Positions 1 through 9,241 of a stretch of DNA of 64,000 bases are shown piece after piece. This DNA is from Bacillota bacterium. Lineage in GTDB: Bacteria; Bacillota_E; Sulfobacillia; Sulfobacillales; JAIMBI01. Below the pieces are notes generated by a model that was not told the DNA's origin, made no database searches, and saw only the letters and a list, made by a program, of their open reading frames with translations. Each line of letters begins with the position of its first letter. The stretch's first letter is position 1. The DNA is taken from the NCBI GenBank assembly GCA_021828405.1, contig JAKARZ010000006.1:1-64000 (forward strand). The letters are read 5' to 3'. A program made the position numbers and the translations under genes.

Positions 1-53
1 TCCTCCTCAACAACCTCGACCACGACCTTGTCGGCCAGCGGACGGATGTCCAT
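1..53 (-). CDS. groES: GroES co-chaperonin, N-terminal part (cut by window edge)
   Basis: Only the first 17 codons lie in the window. They begin MDIRPLADKVVVEVV, which is the characteristic GroES/Cpn10 start (xIRPLxDKVVV). GroES caps the GroEL folding chamber in the cytoplasm. The ATG at 53 follows an AAGGAGG ribosome site, and a CIRCE operator and sigma-A promoter sit just upstream, so this is the start of a heat-shock groES-groEL operon running off the left edge. Identification rests on the N-terminus plus the operator and is secure. Confidence 0.95.
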   Translation of the reverse strand, partial: MDIRPLADKVVVEVVEE

Positions 54-89
54 GTTCCTGCCTCCTTGGAAAGGTGTTGATCACACTTG

Positions 90-116
90 TTAGCACTCAC
101 TCCAGTCGAGTGCTAA
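90..116. promoter_or_regulatory. CIRCE operator (HrcA binding site)
   Basis: Perfect inverted repeat: TTAGCACTC (90-98), a 9-base spacer, GAGTGCTAA (108-116). This is the exact CIRCE consensus bound by the HrcA repressor in Firmicutes and many other bacteria. It lies between the promoter and the groES start, so it would repress groES-groEL until heat shock. Confidence 0.97.
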
Positions 117-129
117 CGGTTCCAGGCCT

Positions 130-157
130 ACTATAGCGGGCCGGGGGACAAAGTCAA
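130..157 (-). promoter_or_regulatory. sigma-A promoter of groES
   Basis: On the minus strand a -35 TTGACT (157-152) and a -10 TATAGT (135-130) are separated by 16 bases. It reads toward groES and directly precedes the CIRCE element. Confidence 0.85.
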
Positions 158-176
158 CCCGGACGGTGCGGCCCGC

Positions 177-713
177 CTAATTTTTTCTCGGCATCAGGGG
201 GACGCTCCCCGACGTGGGGTGGCGCGTGCGGCCCGCCACCAGGTCCAAGAGGTGCGGGAGCACAGGCTCCAAGAGGTCAAGCCCCTCGGCCACCGCCCGG
301 GGCGAGCCGGGCAGCGCCACCATCACCATGCGGTCCGCCACTCCGACTACCTGGCGGGAGAGCATGGCCGTGGGCACGGCACGCCAAGCGCTCGCGCGGA
401 GTGCCTCCTCGATGCCGGGCACGCGGCGACGCGCCACGCGCTCCACCGCCTCGGCGGTCACGTCGCGGGGCCCGAGCCCCGTGCCGCCGGTCGTGAGCAC
501 CAGGCGGGTCCCCCGGACGGCCAGGCCGCGCAGGGTCCCGATGACGCGATCCACGTCGTCCGGCAGCAAAATGCGGGCGGCCAGCGCGAACCGGGCCTCG
601 ACCCAGGCGGCCAGCAGATCGCCGCTGCCGTCCCGGCGGAGCCCCTGGTAGCCAGCGTCACTTGTGGTCACCACCGCCGCGGCTAGTCGCTCAGGCATAG
701 GGAGCCCCGCCAT
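177..713 (-). CDS. mog: Molybdopterin adenylyltransferase (MoaB/Mog family)
   Basis: 178 residues, the normal length for MoaB/Mog. The protein adenylates molybdopterin as the step before molybdenum insertion. The family core is visible: a [13 protein letters not shown] start of the fold and the phosphate-binding [13 protein letters not shown] loop around residues 74-86. The [10 protein letters not shown] segment near residue 130 is the second conserved strand-loop. It overlaps the end of moaC by 23 bases, so the two are co-transcribed. An alternative ATG at 698, overlapping the moaC stop, is also plausible. MoaB and Mog cannot be told apart from sequence alone. Confidence 0.9.
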   Translation of the reverse strand: MAGLPMPERLAAAVVTTSDAGYQGLRRDGSGDLLAAWVEARFALAARILLPDDVDRVIGTLRGLAVRGTRLVLTTGGTGLGPRDVTAEAVERVARRRVPGIEEALRASAWRAVPTAMLSRQVVGVADRMVMVALPGSPRAVAEGLDLLEPVLPHLLDLVAGRTRHPTSGSVPLMPRKN

Positions 714-1197
714 CGCGCCGCCAGGCGCCGGTGCGCCCCCCGGCTTTGCTTACCAGTTGGATCGGGCCCAGGACCATGGCGCGGTCATGCGCCTTCAACA
801 TGTCGTACAGGGTAAGGCAGGCGGCGGCCGTCCCCGTCAGCGCCTCCATCTCGACCCCGGTGGGGCCCCGGGTCGTCACCGTGGTTTCCACCCGAATCCG
901 GTCCGCCTCCAGCGCAATTTCCACCGTGGTGCCGGTGAGCGCCAGCGGATGCGCCAGGGGGATGAGATCCGCCGTGCGCTTGGCACCCTGGATGCCGGCG
1001 ATCCGAGCCACAGCCAGCACGTCACCCTTGGCGGTCTGCCCATCCCGCACCAGCGCGATGACATCGGGCCGGGCCCGGACCCATCCCTCGGCGCTGGCCG
1101 TCCGCACCGTGTCGGGCTTGGCCCCCACGTCCACCATGTGCACCTGCCCGCTTGCCGTGAGGTGGGGCAGGGGCTGTGGGTCTTTGTCGGCGTTCAC
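691..1197 (-). CDS. moaC: Cyclic pyranopterin monophosphate synthase MoaC
   Basis: 168 residues. MoaC converts the MoaA product to cyclic pyranopterin monophosphate, the first dedicated molybdenum-cofactor intermediate. Diagnostic stretches are [14 protein letters not shown] near the N-terminus, [17 protein letters not shown] in the middle, and [12 protein letters not shown]...LTLYDMLKA toward the end. The GTG at 1197 is chosen because GGGAGG lies 6 bases upstream; an in-frame ATG further out would add a poorly conserved tail. No moaA, moaD or moaE is in the window, so the rest of the pathway is elsewhere. Confidence 0.93.
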   Translation of the reverse strand: MNADKDPQPLPHLTASGQVHMVDVGAKPDTVRTASAEGWVRARPDVIALVRDGQTAKGDVLAVARIAGIQGAKRTADLIPLAHPLALTGTTVEIALEADRIRVETTVTTRGPTGVEMEALTGTAAACLTLYDMLKAHDRAMVLGPIQLVSKAGGRTGAWRRDGGAPYA

Positions 1198-1311
1198 GGC
1201 GGCCTCCCTTCGCTCTGGCATCCGACGGAGTCGGCTCCTTTTCTGGTTCTGCCGCACTGGGACTTATCATAGCCTCTCTCGGCCCCAAGGCACCGAGAGA
1301 GGGGGAGCCGG

Positions 1312-2010
1312 ATGCGCCGACGAACCCTGGGGGCGTTCGCCGCCGCGGGGCTCTTCGCTTTCGGCCTATCCGCGGTGGGCCGCGCGAGCCCGCCCGCGCT
1401 GTCGCGCGTGCCCACCACGTCCCGCGTGGTGGCGCTCACATTTGACGACGGACCCCAGGCGCCCTATACAGAGCAGATTTTGGCGCTTTTGAAGCGCTAT
1501 CACGATCTCGCCACGTTTTTTGTCGTTGGGCGGGAGGTCCGGCGATTTCCCGCACTGCTACGGCAGGAAGTGCGAGACGGAATGGAAATCGGTCTGCACG
1601 GCATGACGCACCTGAACCTGTCGTTGGTGGGCGCCGCCCAGATTGTGAGCGACGCCCAGCGCGAGCAGCGCTATCTGGCCACCGTCGTCCCCAGCGTCGG
1701 CTGTGCCGTCACGCTGTACCGCACCCCGTACGGCCTGCGCGCCCCGCGTCTGGACCGTGAGCTCGCGGCCGCCCATCTGAGCCTGGTGTTGTGGGACGTG
1801 GACACCCGAGACTGGGCACGTCCCGGCGTGGGGCACATCGTGGCGCAGGTCGAACGGCTCGTGAAGCCCGGCAGCATCGTGCTGTTCCACGACGGGGGCG
1901 GCAACCGCTCGGAGACCGTGGCCGCCCTAGCCATCCTGCTGCCATGGCTCAAGCACCACGGATACCAGGCCGTGACAGTCACCGCGCTCATCCAGTCCGC
2001 GAACGACTGA
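1312..2010 (+). CDS. Polysaccharide deacetylase (NodB domain), secreted
   Basis: 232 residues with an N-terminal signal peptide (MRRRTLGAFAAAGLFAFGLS) followed by a carbohydrate esterase family 4 domain. All NodB motifs are visible: TFDDGP (catalytic base and metal Asp), HGMTHLNLS (metal His pair), RTPYG, WDVDTRDW and VLFHDGGGNR. It probably removes acetyl groups from cell-wall or exopolysaccharide amino sugars outside the membrane. The start has GGGGGAG 5 bases upstream. The gene is divergent from moaC. The exact polysaccharide cannot be deduced. Confidence 0.9.
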   Translation: MRRRTLGAFAAAGLFAFGLSAVGRASPPALSRVPTTSRVVALTFDDGPQAPYTEQILALLKRYHDLATFFVVGREVRRFPALLRQEVRDGMEIGLHGMTHLNLSLVGAAQIVSDAQREQRYLATVVPSVGCAVTLYRTPYGLRAPRLDRELAAAHLSLVLWDVDTRDWARPGVGHIVAQVERLVKPGSIVLFHDGGGNRSETVAALAILLPWLKHHGYQAVTVTALIQSAND

Positions 2011-2097
2011 CCCATGCCGTGGCGCCCCCGCCAACGTGAGGCTTCATGGAGTATCATGGGGGAAAGCATGCTGGGGCTGGCGACAGGAGGTGCGGCC

Positions 2098-2412
2098 ATG
2101 GGCGCAGCAGGACGCTGGCTATTTTACGTGGTGGCGGCGGTGGTGGCGCTGTTTGTGCTGGGAGTCCTGATCAACCTGGTGGTGTGGGTAGGCTCGCTGG
2201 TGCTGCTGGGGCTGGTCGTGTGGGCGATCTGGCGGCTCTGGGGCCGCCATCCCTGGCTGGCGGCGGCCGTCGCGGCGCTCTCGGTGTTGTATCTGGCGCG
2301 CGTGGCGCTGGGCATGTGGCTCGGGCTGTGGCCGTGGGTCCTGGCGGCCGTGATCCTGATTGCGCTATGGGATGCGTTTTCGGGGCGGGCCCACACCCAC
2401 TCCCGCCGCTGA
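2098..2412 (+). CDS. Small hydrophobic membrane protein, unknown function
   Basis: 104 residues, nearly all hydrophobic, with about three or four likely membrane helices rich in Leu, Val, Ala and Trp, ending in a short polar SGRAHTHSRR tail. The ATG at 2098 is chosen over earlier starts because AGGAGGT lies 7 bases upstream. It has no recognised family. It lies between the deacetylase and the convergent GrpB-kinase gene. Confidence 0.6.
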   Translation: MGAAGRWLFYVVAAVVALFVLGVLINLVVWVGSLVLLGLVVWAIWRLWGRHPWLAAAVAALSVLYLARVALGMWLGLWPWVLAAVILIALWDAFSGRAHTHSRR

Positions 2413-2417
2413 CGCCC

Positions 2418-3485
2418 TTAGCCCGGCGGCGTGACCAGCCGCTCCATGACGCGGGTAGCCCTGAGCGCGTGATCCACCAGCGCCGGCACGGCCTCGGCGG
2501 CGTCCAGCGTCACATGCCCCACGGGCCGCTCCTGGTAGAGCGCGTGCAGCGCGTCCGCGCGCGCAAGATGCCAGGGATCCGCTTCCCCCACGCCGCGCTG
2601 GGTGATCCGCCGGTGCACCACATCCAAGGGGGCGTCCAGCCGAATCACCGTCACATCGGCACCCGGGACGGCGTCCGCAAATTTCTGGATGTCGGCGTCG
2701 GACTCCACCACCTGCGCCAGCACCAGGCAGCGCGCCCCGGCCGCGCGGTAAACGCGCCACGCCGCCTCCAGGTTGGCCAACAGCACGCCCTCTCCCCTGT
2801 CGTCGCCGGGCGAAGCGGGATGCACCTCGGTCAGCGCGTCACCGTCCACAAACGCCGTCGGAACCCCCCCGTCCACCAGCGCATCGGCGAGGGCGCTGGC
2901 CACCGTCGTCTTGCCAACCCCCACCGGACCCGTGACGAGCACCAGCGGCACGATGTCCCACCACGCCACCGCCCGCCGCTCCTGCTCTTGAACAAATGCA
3001 TGCTTGCCATCCATGTACGCCTCAATGTCATGGGGGTGCTGCGCAGCCAGGCCGACCTTCAGCCGACCGTATCGGGCGGCCACTCCGGGCTGGTGGCGCA
3101 GAAAGTCCCGGAAGGCCAGGTGCCGGGTCACATCCGGGTGGCCCACCTGATACGCATGCACATGGGCGCGGTGCATCCCCGTCTGGGAATCCGCCTTGAC
3201 AAAATAGCGTCGGCCGCCCAGGCCCCACTCGCCCCGCGCGTCGTAGCCCAAACGCGCCATGGCGGTGGCGCCGGCGCCGTCGAGGGCGGACACGTCCCGA
3301 ACCACCGGCAGAATATCGATGATCGGTTTGGCCGACAGGCCCGGGACGGCCGTGCTGCCGATATGATGGATATAAACCACTTCGGTCGCCAGCGCGCGGT
3401 GAATGGCCACCGCCTCGGCTTCAAACTGCGCGGCCCACGAGTCTTGGTGATCCACCACCAACACCCGCGCGTCCTTTGGCTTCAT
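2418..3485 (-). CDS. GrpB-type nucleotidyltransferase fused to P-loop kinase
   Basis: 355 residues in two parts. Residues about 1-170 are a GrpB/UPF0157 domain, recognisable by HIGSTAVPGLSAKPIIDILPVV and the later HVHAYQVGHPDVTRHLAFRDFLR segment; GrpB belongs to the nucleotidyltransferase fold superfamily. Residues about 178-355 form a P-loop kinase of the gluconate/shikimate/AAA_33 kind, with Walker A GPVGVGKTT and a following DGDALTEVHP strand. GrpB is fused to CoaE in some actinobacteria; here the partner is a different small kinase. The substrate is unknown. The reading frame is continuous, so the fusion looks genuine. Confidence 0.8.
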   Translation of the reverse strand: MKPKDARVLVVDHQDSWAAQFEAEAVAIHRALATEVVYIHHIGSTAVPGLSAKPIIDILPVVRDVSALDGAGATAMARLGYDARGEWGLGGRRYFVKADSQTGMHRAHVHAYQVGHPDVTRHLAFRDFLRHQPGVAARYGRLKVGLAAQHPHDIEAYMDGKHAFVQEQERRAVAWWDIVPLVLVTGPVGVGKTTVASALADALVDGGVPTAFVDGDALTEVHPASPGDDRGEGVLLANLEAAWRVYRAAGARCLVLAQVVESDADIQKFADAVPGADVTVIRLDAPLDVVHRRITQRGVGEADPWHLARADALHALYQERPVGHVTLDAAEAVPALVDHALRATRVMERLVTPPG

Positions 3486-3702
3486 AGCCGCATGCCCCCC
3501 GGCCTGTCTATAACACAGTTGCGGAGCCTATCACGCCCGCACGTCCACGTAAATGGGCGCCAGTGCCATTTGCCCATCTTGCGTGCAGCGGCAGTATAAG
3601 CCTCGGGCAGTCCCAGCCAACGGGCCTCGCGGCCAATCCGCTATGTCCGCGCCAGCCTGGCGCGTCCCACCCGTTCCTCCGGCTGGCTTCTCGCCCGCCG
3701 CG

Positions 3703-5475
3703 TCACCGCCCGGGCGCCCGCGACTCCGCGGCCGCCACAGCCGGCCCCTGCGGCAGCAGGGCATTCACGTCGCCCAGCCCACGCCTCCACGCCGTTTGAC
3801 TGGCCGCCAGCTCCGCGGCCATCCGAGGCCGGGCGTCCTCGGCCGCCTCCCGCTCTGCCACCGTGGCCTCAACCACCGTGGCCAACCGCTGCTCCAAGTT
3901 GCCCAGTTCGTCGCTGAGGCGCGTCAGCAGTTCGCTCGCCATGGCTTCCGCCGCGGCCGCCACCGCGTGTCGCACGCGGCCCTGAACCTGGTCCACAACT
4001 TCCCAGACCCGTGCTGTCGCCTTTTTCATCACCATGCGGCGCCTGAAGCCCGCCGGCATCAGGGCGAGGAGACTCTCCGACACGTCGGGAAAGAAGCTGG
4101 TGCGGTCGACGGCCGAGAACCTGAGCACGACGTCGTGCCACGGCACGACCAGCGCCGCCGAGGTTGTCCACTGCACGCCCCATTCGTCCGCATAAACCTG
4201 ATGGATCCCTGCCGCCAGCCGATCGCCCATCCCCGCCATCTCGTCGAAGCGACCCTGCCACCATGTGCGCCACGCCACCTCTTCGTCGGCAAGCTTGCGG
4301 GCCGCCGCGTGTGCGGCGGCCTCCAACAGCGGGTCACGGGCCCCCTGCCGGTGTCGCGCCCCTGTCTCCGCAAGTTCGGGCAGTGCGCCCCTCAGGGCGG
4401 TGCGTGTCTCGGCCGCCCACGCCACCAACCGCTGATCCAGCGCCTGAAGCTCCCGACCCAGATCGCGGCGCAGCAATACGCCAGCGTCGTCGCGGAGGCG
4501 ATGAACCTCCTTGGCCCGTTCCTCCACGCGGCCCAGGCGCTCGCGCAGCTCTGCGATGGGCGCGCCCAACACCGCCTCGCGCACGGCCAGCGCCTCCAGC
4601 ACCGGACTGACGGCGCTCGCCACCTTGCCCGCGATGGACGCTTGCCAAACCGCTTGCCGCTCAGTCCGAAAAAACGCGGCCAGCACGGACTCAAAGTCTG
4701 CCCACCCGGACGCGCGCAGCTGCTGGCCGTCCTGGCGTTGCTTCGCCTCCAACGCGTCCCGGGCCGACACACCGTAAATCGTGGTGGGACCGAGAGTGCC
4801 TCCGACCTGGTCAGCATTGAAGGCGACGGCCCGCTGCCAGTCGCGATCCGAAAAAAGGTCCCGCTTGTTCTGGACGACAAACACGCGGGCCACCTGATGC
4901 GTCAGGGTCTCCAGGAAGTGCAATTCCTGCTCGGTCAGCGGCGGCTCGGCCCCGGTCACGAAAACGGCCGCGTCCGCCAGGTCCAAGCTGGCATAGGCAA
5001 TCCGCGAATTGGCCTCCACGGTAGAGCCGATGCCCGGCAAGTCTATCAGGCACAGGTTGGCGACCGGCATCGATTCGGGAATCTCGACCGCGATGTGCTG
5101 CACTCCCCGCACGTTGCCCGGATTGTGCGTCTCGGTCGCAAACTGTGGGAGGTCCTCGAGGGGAATGGCGAGTGTGGCGCCCGTTTGCAGCACGACGCGC
5201 ACGCGGTCCTCAGGCCCATCGCCAACCAGCGTAGGCACCGAGGTGAGCGGCAGGACATCCGCGGGCAGGACCGCCCGACCCAGCAGTGCATTGATTACCG
5301 TAGATTTGCCTCGCTTGAACTGGCCTGCCACGGCCAGCCGAAATTCATGCCGGGTTACGCGCTGGGCGAGGTCCTGCAGTGTGTCGGCCACATCGGGGAC
5401 ACCCTCGGCGTACGCCAACTGGGCCAGTCGTTCGATCGCGGCCGCCAACTCGGTCTGCACTGTCACAGTCACCAT
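3703..5475 (-). CDS. Dynamin-like GTPase
   Basis: 590 residues. The N-terminal GTPase domain carries G1 AGQFKRGKSTVINALLG (about residues 45-61), G3 DLPGIGS and G4 NKRD, the pattern of bacterial dynamin-like proteins (Dynamin_N). The remainder is long, alpha-helical and rich in Ala, Glu and Arg, as in the stalk of these proteins, with a hydrophobic/basic stretch near MPAGFRRRMVMKK that could be the membrane paddle. Such proteins remodel or protect membranes. The ATG at 5475 is preferred because AGGAGG lies 5 bases upstream; the open frame continues 67 codons further without family similarity. It is a single gene with no dynamin partner nearby. Confidence 0.85.
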   Translation of the reverse strand: MVTVTVQTELAAAIERLAQLAYAEGVPDVADTLQDLAQRVTRHEFRLAVAGQFKRGKSTVINALLGRAVLPADVLPLTSVPTLVGDGPEDRVRVVLQTGATLAIPLEDLPQFATETHNPGNVRGVQHIAVEIPESMPVANLCLIDLPGIGSTVEANSRIAYASLDLADAAVFVTGAEPPLTEQELHFLETLTHQVARVFVVQNKRDLFSDRDWQRAVAFNADQVGGTLGPTTIYGVSARDALEAKQRQDGQQLRASGWADFESVLAAFFRTERQAVWQASIAGKVASAVSPVLEALAVREAVLGAPIAELRERLGRVEERAKEVHRLRDDAGVLLRRDLGRELQALDQRLVAWAAETRTALRGALPELAETGARHRQGARDPLLEAAAHAAARKLADEEVAWRTWWQGRFDEMAGMGDRLAAGIHQVYADEWGVQWTTSAALVVPWHDVVLRFSAVDRTSFFPDVSESLLALMPAGFRRRMVMKKATARVWEVVDQVQGRVRHAVAAAAEAMASELLTRLSDELGNLEQRLATVVEATVAEREAAEDARPRMAAELAASQTAWRRGLGDVNALLPQGPAVAAAESRAPGR

Positions 5476-5814
5476 GCCTGCCTCCTGAGCGAGCCCACCC
5501 AAAAGGTGCGCGCTCGCATCGTTGTGGCAGGAGCTATCAGTCGGCGAGGCGACGGGGGCCAGCTCCATGGCCTGGGACGAGAAGGCGCCTACTCGCCCCT
5601 GCCAGTCTATTGTACGCCTCGGGGCGCTGGTCCGCGTTTCGACCCAGGGTTGACCCATAGTCGCTAGCCGGACCATGGGTCGGGGTGTCGCCCCGCGGTG
5701 TGAACGCCGTCGTGACCCCGGATCGAGGCGCCGACGCGGCGCGGGGGGCCCGGGGGCCCCGCGACGGCCAGGCGGCGGCAGACCGGGGGATCCGGCCGGA
5801 GGAGCAACCCGATG
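5476..5814. other. Non-coding stretch between dynamin gene and decayed element
   Basis: No convincing gene is seen. It contains a spaced inverted repeat, GACCCAT (5652-5658) and ATGGGTC (5675-5681). This could belong to the boundary of the mobile element that follows or to a transcript end; neither can be shown. Confidence 0.4.
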
Positions 5815-7000
5815 AAGGGGCCTACGGGCCTACGCGATCTGCGCGATGAACTCGCGCGGATGGGTCACCCAGTAGCGCTGGGCATCCGGCACCGTCAGCA
5901 ACGCGTGACGGTGCCGGAGGAGGGCCCGGGCCCAGCGGGTCCGCGTGGTGACGTGGGCCGCCCGTGCCCGGTGCGCATCGTGCGCGTCGGCGTGAAAGCT
6001 CATCTTCGATGGGAGGCATCGCCTCGATCGACCAATGGTGGCGCGCCAGCGCCCATAACGCCGCCGGCCCCGCTTCTTCGGGGGACCGGCGGGTCAGGAG
6101 ATAGACCGTCTCCCGGGTGGGGACCTCCGTGACGGTGCGGCGGTGGGGGTGGGGGTCCATCGTGCGGTGGGGCCGCACCGTCCCCCGCGTGAGCCGGGCC
6201 GCCGGCTGAGCGTACGGGAACCCGATCCCGGGCGAGACCGGCCACCCCGGAATCGTGCGGGTGTCGATCCGGCCGTGGCCCTTCTCGGTCCCCGTCAGTC
6301 GAGGGGGCAACATCCCCGGGCCGGCTGTTCGCCAGCAGCGGGGGGAGACGCGGTGGGTTGGCGTGGACGGTCAGCCGAGATTCCCCACCGCGGTCCCCAA
6401 TGAGCGGGGCCGTGGGGGTCTTTGTATGCAAGGCCTCCGCGGTGACGAGGGTATCCTCGAGGGGCAGGGTGGCCAGCACCCGCTGGGCCACCGGGATTTC
6501 GTTTGCTTTCTCGCCGACATCGGCCTGGGCCCCCAAGTGCCAGAGCGATGCCGCACCACCCCCAAGAGATGGCGCTGGGCCTCCGTGGCGGAGGCCGAAG
6601 GGTGCCGCGTCTTGCCGTCCCGCGCCAGGGGCCCGGTGCGGGGCCCGGCGCGCCAGATAGGTGGCCCCCGCCATGCTCAGCGCGTCGGGGTCGACCGCGA
6701 TCCGCGTGCGCCGCAAGGTTTCGAGGGAGGGCCCGACCCACCGCCGGGTGGTCGGGGACCGAAAGCACCCCAAGCGCTGGCGTGGGGTGGGGGTGAGACG
6801 CTGCGCCCACGGGCCGATGGCGCGGTACCCGGGCATCCCGCCCAGCAGGCGAGCCCCGCGACCGCCCGCGGGGTCGCCAGTGGATGACGGACCCCCCGCC
6901 GGTGCCGCCTCGCGGGGACGGCGGCCAGCGCGGCCACCAGCCCCTGCGGGCCGTCCAGCGGCAGGGTGTTGGGGTCCACCCGCGGGCCGCCGGCCAACAG
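5815..7000 (-). pseudogene. ISAs1-like (DDE) transposase, frameshifted
   Basis: ISAs1-family segments can be followed along the minus strand but in several frames. In order they are: PQGLVAALAAVPARRHRRGVRHPL (about 6960-6885), GYRAIGPWAQRL (about 6830), a DPDALSMAGATYL segment, GEKANEIPVAQRVLATLPLED followed by VTAEALHTKT (about 6530-6420), EKGHGRIDTRTI then VYLLTRRSPEEAGPAALWALARHHWSIE (about 6270-6020), and finally a frame ending HPREFIAQIA. These match the family order (DPRRRRG/RHPL, KSNEIPA, VTADALHTQ, GHGRIETRT, HWSIEN). At least three frame changes separate them, so the gene cannot make a full protein. Confidence 0.8.
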
Positions 7001-7600
7001 CGCCGGCTACAAACTCTTGGCGCAGGCGGGCGCAGGCCTTGCGTCGCAACGGCCGCACGTACACCCGCTTCGGCTGGGCATGCGCGGTATCGCCCGGCGC
7101 CTGGCGGCGAAAGCCGGCGGGGTCCCCCAGAGACGTAAACCCGGCACGGGTGTAGACGGTCCCGAGACAGGGGGCGGGGTCCACGACGGGCTCACACGCC
7201 AACACCGGATGGCCACGCACCGCCTGCCCGTCCGCGCGGACGGCGCAGGGTCAGCCCGAGCCCGTGCGACCCCCGGTTCGCGATGTGGAAGCGCGGGAGA
7301 ATCACGCATCGCGCGTTATTGACCACATAGGAGCCGGTCGTCGCGTTGATCCGGCGTCCAGCCAATCGCGGCGTCCCGGACCCCTACCTTCAGCGCCGCA
7401 CGGGCAAACCCCACGACGGCCACCGGCTCGCCGTCCACGACCGCGACCATCCGCCGCGACCGGCCCAACTCATGATGACGGGCGAGCAGACCGTCCCACG
7501 TCTGCGCGTCCTCGCGGCCCTCGACCAGATGAATCACTACGCGGCGCACCGTCTCGGGCGCCGTGCGCGGGCGGGGCCGCGCGTCGTGCATGGGTGTCAT
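7001..7600 (-). pseudogene. DruA-like (DUF4338) domain, frameshifted, next to ISAs1-like transposase
   Basis: The 5' part reads LLARHHELGRSRRMVAVVDG then VAVVGFARAALKVGVRDAAIGWTPDQR in one frame. It changes frame near 7330 to YVVNNARCVILPRFHIANRGSHGL and again near 7215 to GHPVLACEPVVDPAPCLGTVYTRAGF and PKRVYVRPLRRKA. This is the DUF4338 pattern (RHHYLGY, GWsdeqR, VNNaRFLILP, HP.L.ETFVD...GT.Y.AANW, K.vyv.PL). DUF4338 is the family of DruA of the Druantia defence system and of transposon-borne proteins. It runs directly into the transposase remnant on the same strand. Confidence 0.72.
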
Positions 7601-8185
7601 GGTCCTGGTTTATGACAGCCGCCGCGAACACGCCAGCCCCGCCGCGTCAATGGGTCCGTCCGCCACCTTCCGCCCGACTTTGGGTTAGCCCTGCGTTTCG
7701 ACCCGGGTCAGCGCACGACAACGCCAACGTCTCAGGCGGTTTGCTGCGAATACGGCAAGGTGACGCGCTACCGGGCTGCGGCCCCTGGGGCACCACCCGG
7801 TCGTGGGTCGTCGGCGTGTCCGTATGCGCGAGGTTGCTCTACCAAGTGGCCACCCACAAGTTCAGAGGGATCGGCCTTTAACGCCCCTCATCCGCTTGAC
7901 GGGGTCTTGGCGTCAGCGCCCACGTCATGTCCGTGCATCGCGCCGGAACCTGCACGGGATGCTGAAAGGCCCGAGGCCAGTCCGGACGGCGCGGTTTTCA
8001 CCATCAGCGCGGATCGGCCGACGAAAGGTCGGCGACAATCAGGTGTTCGCACCGCTCGATTATCTCGTCCGCGCCGTGCATCGGCTCGGGAACGCTCACC
8101 TCCACCGCCGCCAACGCATTGAGCCTGTAGAATATCTGTCGCCTGTCAGGCTGGCGATCTCGGCGCACAGGTCCTGGAACTGGGC
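7601..8185. other. No gene recognised; between two element remnants
   Basis: About 585 bases with no reading frame resembling a known protein, no good ribosome site and no clear repeat. It probably consists of decayed flanks of the DruA/ISAs1-like element on the left and the TnpB element on the right. Confidence 0.4.
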
Positions 8186-8775
8186 ATGACCGTGTCCGAT
8201 GCATGCGGCGGAGAAAAAACTGGCCGCCTCGCCCCGGGGTGCGGAGCGGCAAAAAGCGGGCCGGATGCGGCGTTTCACCCTTGGGCGGATGAAACTGGAT
8301 GTGCGCAGAGTCAAGGGGCAAGCCGAGGTAAAGCGCCGGATTTCCGAAGCGATGCGGGAAGTGCGGCTCCCGACCGGAGGTGTTGGTGATGGAGGATCTG
8401 AGCCGGATGCGGGGCCGGACCAAGAGCCGGAACCTCTCCCGCGTGGTCTCGCGCTGGATGCGGTCAAGCCTGAAAGAAAGAGCGGAGTTCCTGTCCCACG
8501 CGGGAGGTTCCCGGTTGGAGACGGTGAACGCGGCTTACACGTCCCAGGAGTGTCCGGAATGCGGTGACGTCCATAGGGACAACCGCCGTGGGGACCGTTT
8601 CCATTGCCAAAACTGCCATTTCACCGGCCACGCCGATACGGTGGGCGCGGTGAATGTGGGGCACCGGTATACCGATCCCGCACTGCGGGAACGAATCCAG
8701 GTCTTCACGCCGAAGGCGGGGGTGTTGAAAATCCTCCGAGAGGTTTCCGGGCGCAAGACAGCGCTGGTCACCTAA
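8186..8775 (+). pseudogene. TnpB (IS605 OrfB-type) C-terminal remnant
   Basis: The readable part (about 8380-8775) gives VMEDLSRMRGRTKSRNLSRVVS, then GSRLETVNAAYTSQECPECG and RFHCQNCHFTGHADTVGAVNVG. These are the TnpB RuvC-II Glu motif (VxEDL), the four-cysteine zinc ribbon (CPEC...CQNC) and the RuvC-III Asp (HADxxxAxN). Helical material upstream (KKLAASPRGAERQKAGRMRRF, about 8205) lies in another frame. No N-terminal or RuvC-I Asp part is recognisable, so the nuclease is broken. TnpB is the RNA-guided nuclease of IS200/IS605-type elements. Confidence 0.8.
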
Positions 8776-9241
8776 TTTCGTGGCGGGGATGCTCCCCGCC
8801 GGAGCAAGCCAGCTGCCGGACGTCTTTACCGGCCAAGGGGCAACCCCCCTGGAAAATCTGCCTTGCCTCGCAAGGAGTACCCGCGTGGGGGCCCGCTTCA
8901 CCCGCAAGGGGACGGGAAAGGGAAGAAGGCAGCGGTTGGGGGCCGGATCCCCCCTGTCGCCGGAAGGAAGCTCAGTACCGGAGGGAAGTCGCCTGGGGGC
9001 TTTCCGATGAGGGGAACCGTCACGGCTACCGGCAGGACTTCCGCGGTTGCGGTTCCAACCCTGCGGAGGGATAGCCAGATCGCTAGGAACAAAACTGCAA
9101 TCTTCGGAAGAGCGAATAATTCCAGCAAAACTGGCTTATGCCCCTACGGGCAAGTTTGAGCAGGTTTCGTATAGCGGTCACAGAGAAACATGCGAAGGCA
9201 GGCAGGCGACCACCCAGCAAAGTGGCCGCCCGCGTGTCGCA
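8776..9241 (+). ncRNA. Possible omega-RNA/right-end region of the TnpB element
   Basis: 466 bases after the TnpB stop carry no gene but hold several G+C-rich short inverted repeats, for example GCGGGGATGCTCCCCGC near 8783. In IS605-type elements the guide (omega) RNA is transcribed from the 3' end of tnpB through the right end. Assignment rests on position and apparent secondary structure only. The TnpB itself is degraded. Confidence 0.35.

Noticed and set aside
3553..5667. 704-codon open frame on the plus strand opposite the dynamin gene
   Set aside because: It mirrors the codons of the minus-strand GTPase; it has no family similarity and arises from high G+C at third positions.
6000..7220. 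A continuous 406-codon frame on the minus strand
   Set aside because: It mixes true transposase and DruA-like segments with unrelated residues; the family matches jump between frames, so it is a pseudogene and not one protein.
7001..7600. Druantia anti-phage system
   Set aside because: Only a broken DUF4338 piece is present, without the DruB to DruE helicase partners, and it sits next to a transposase.
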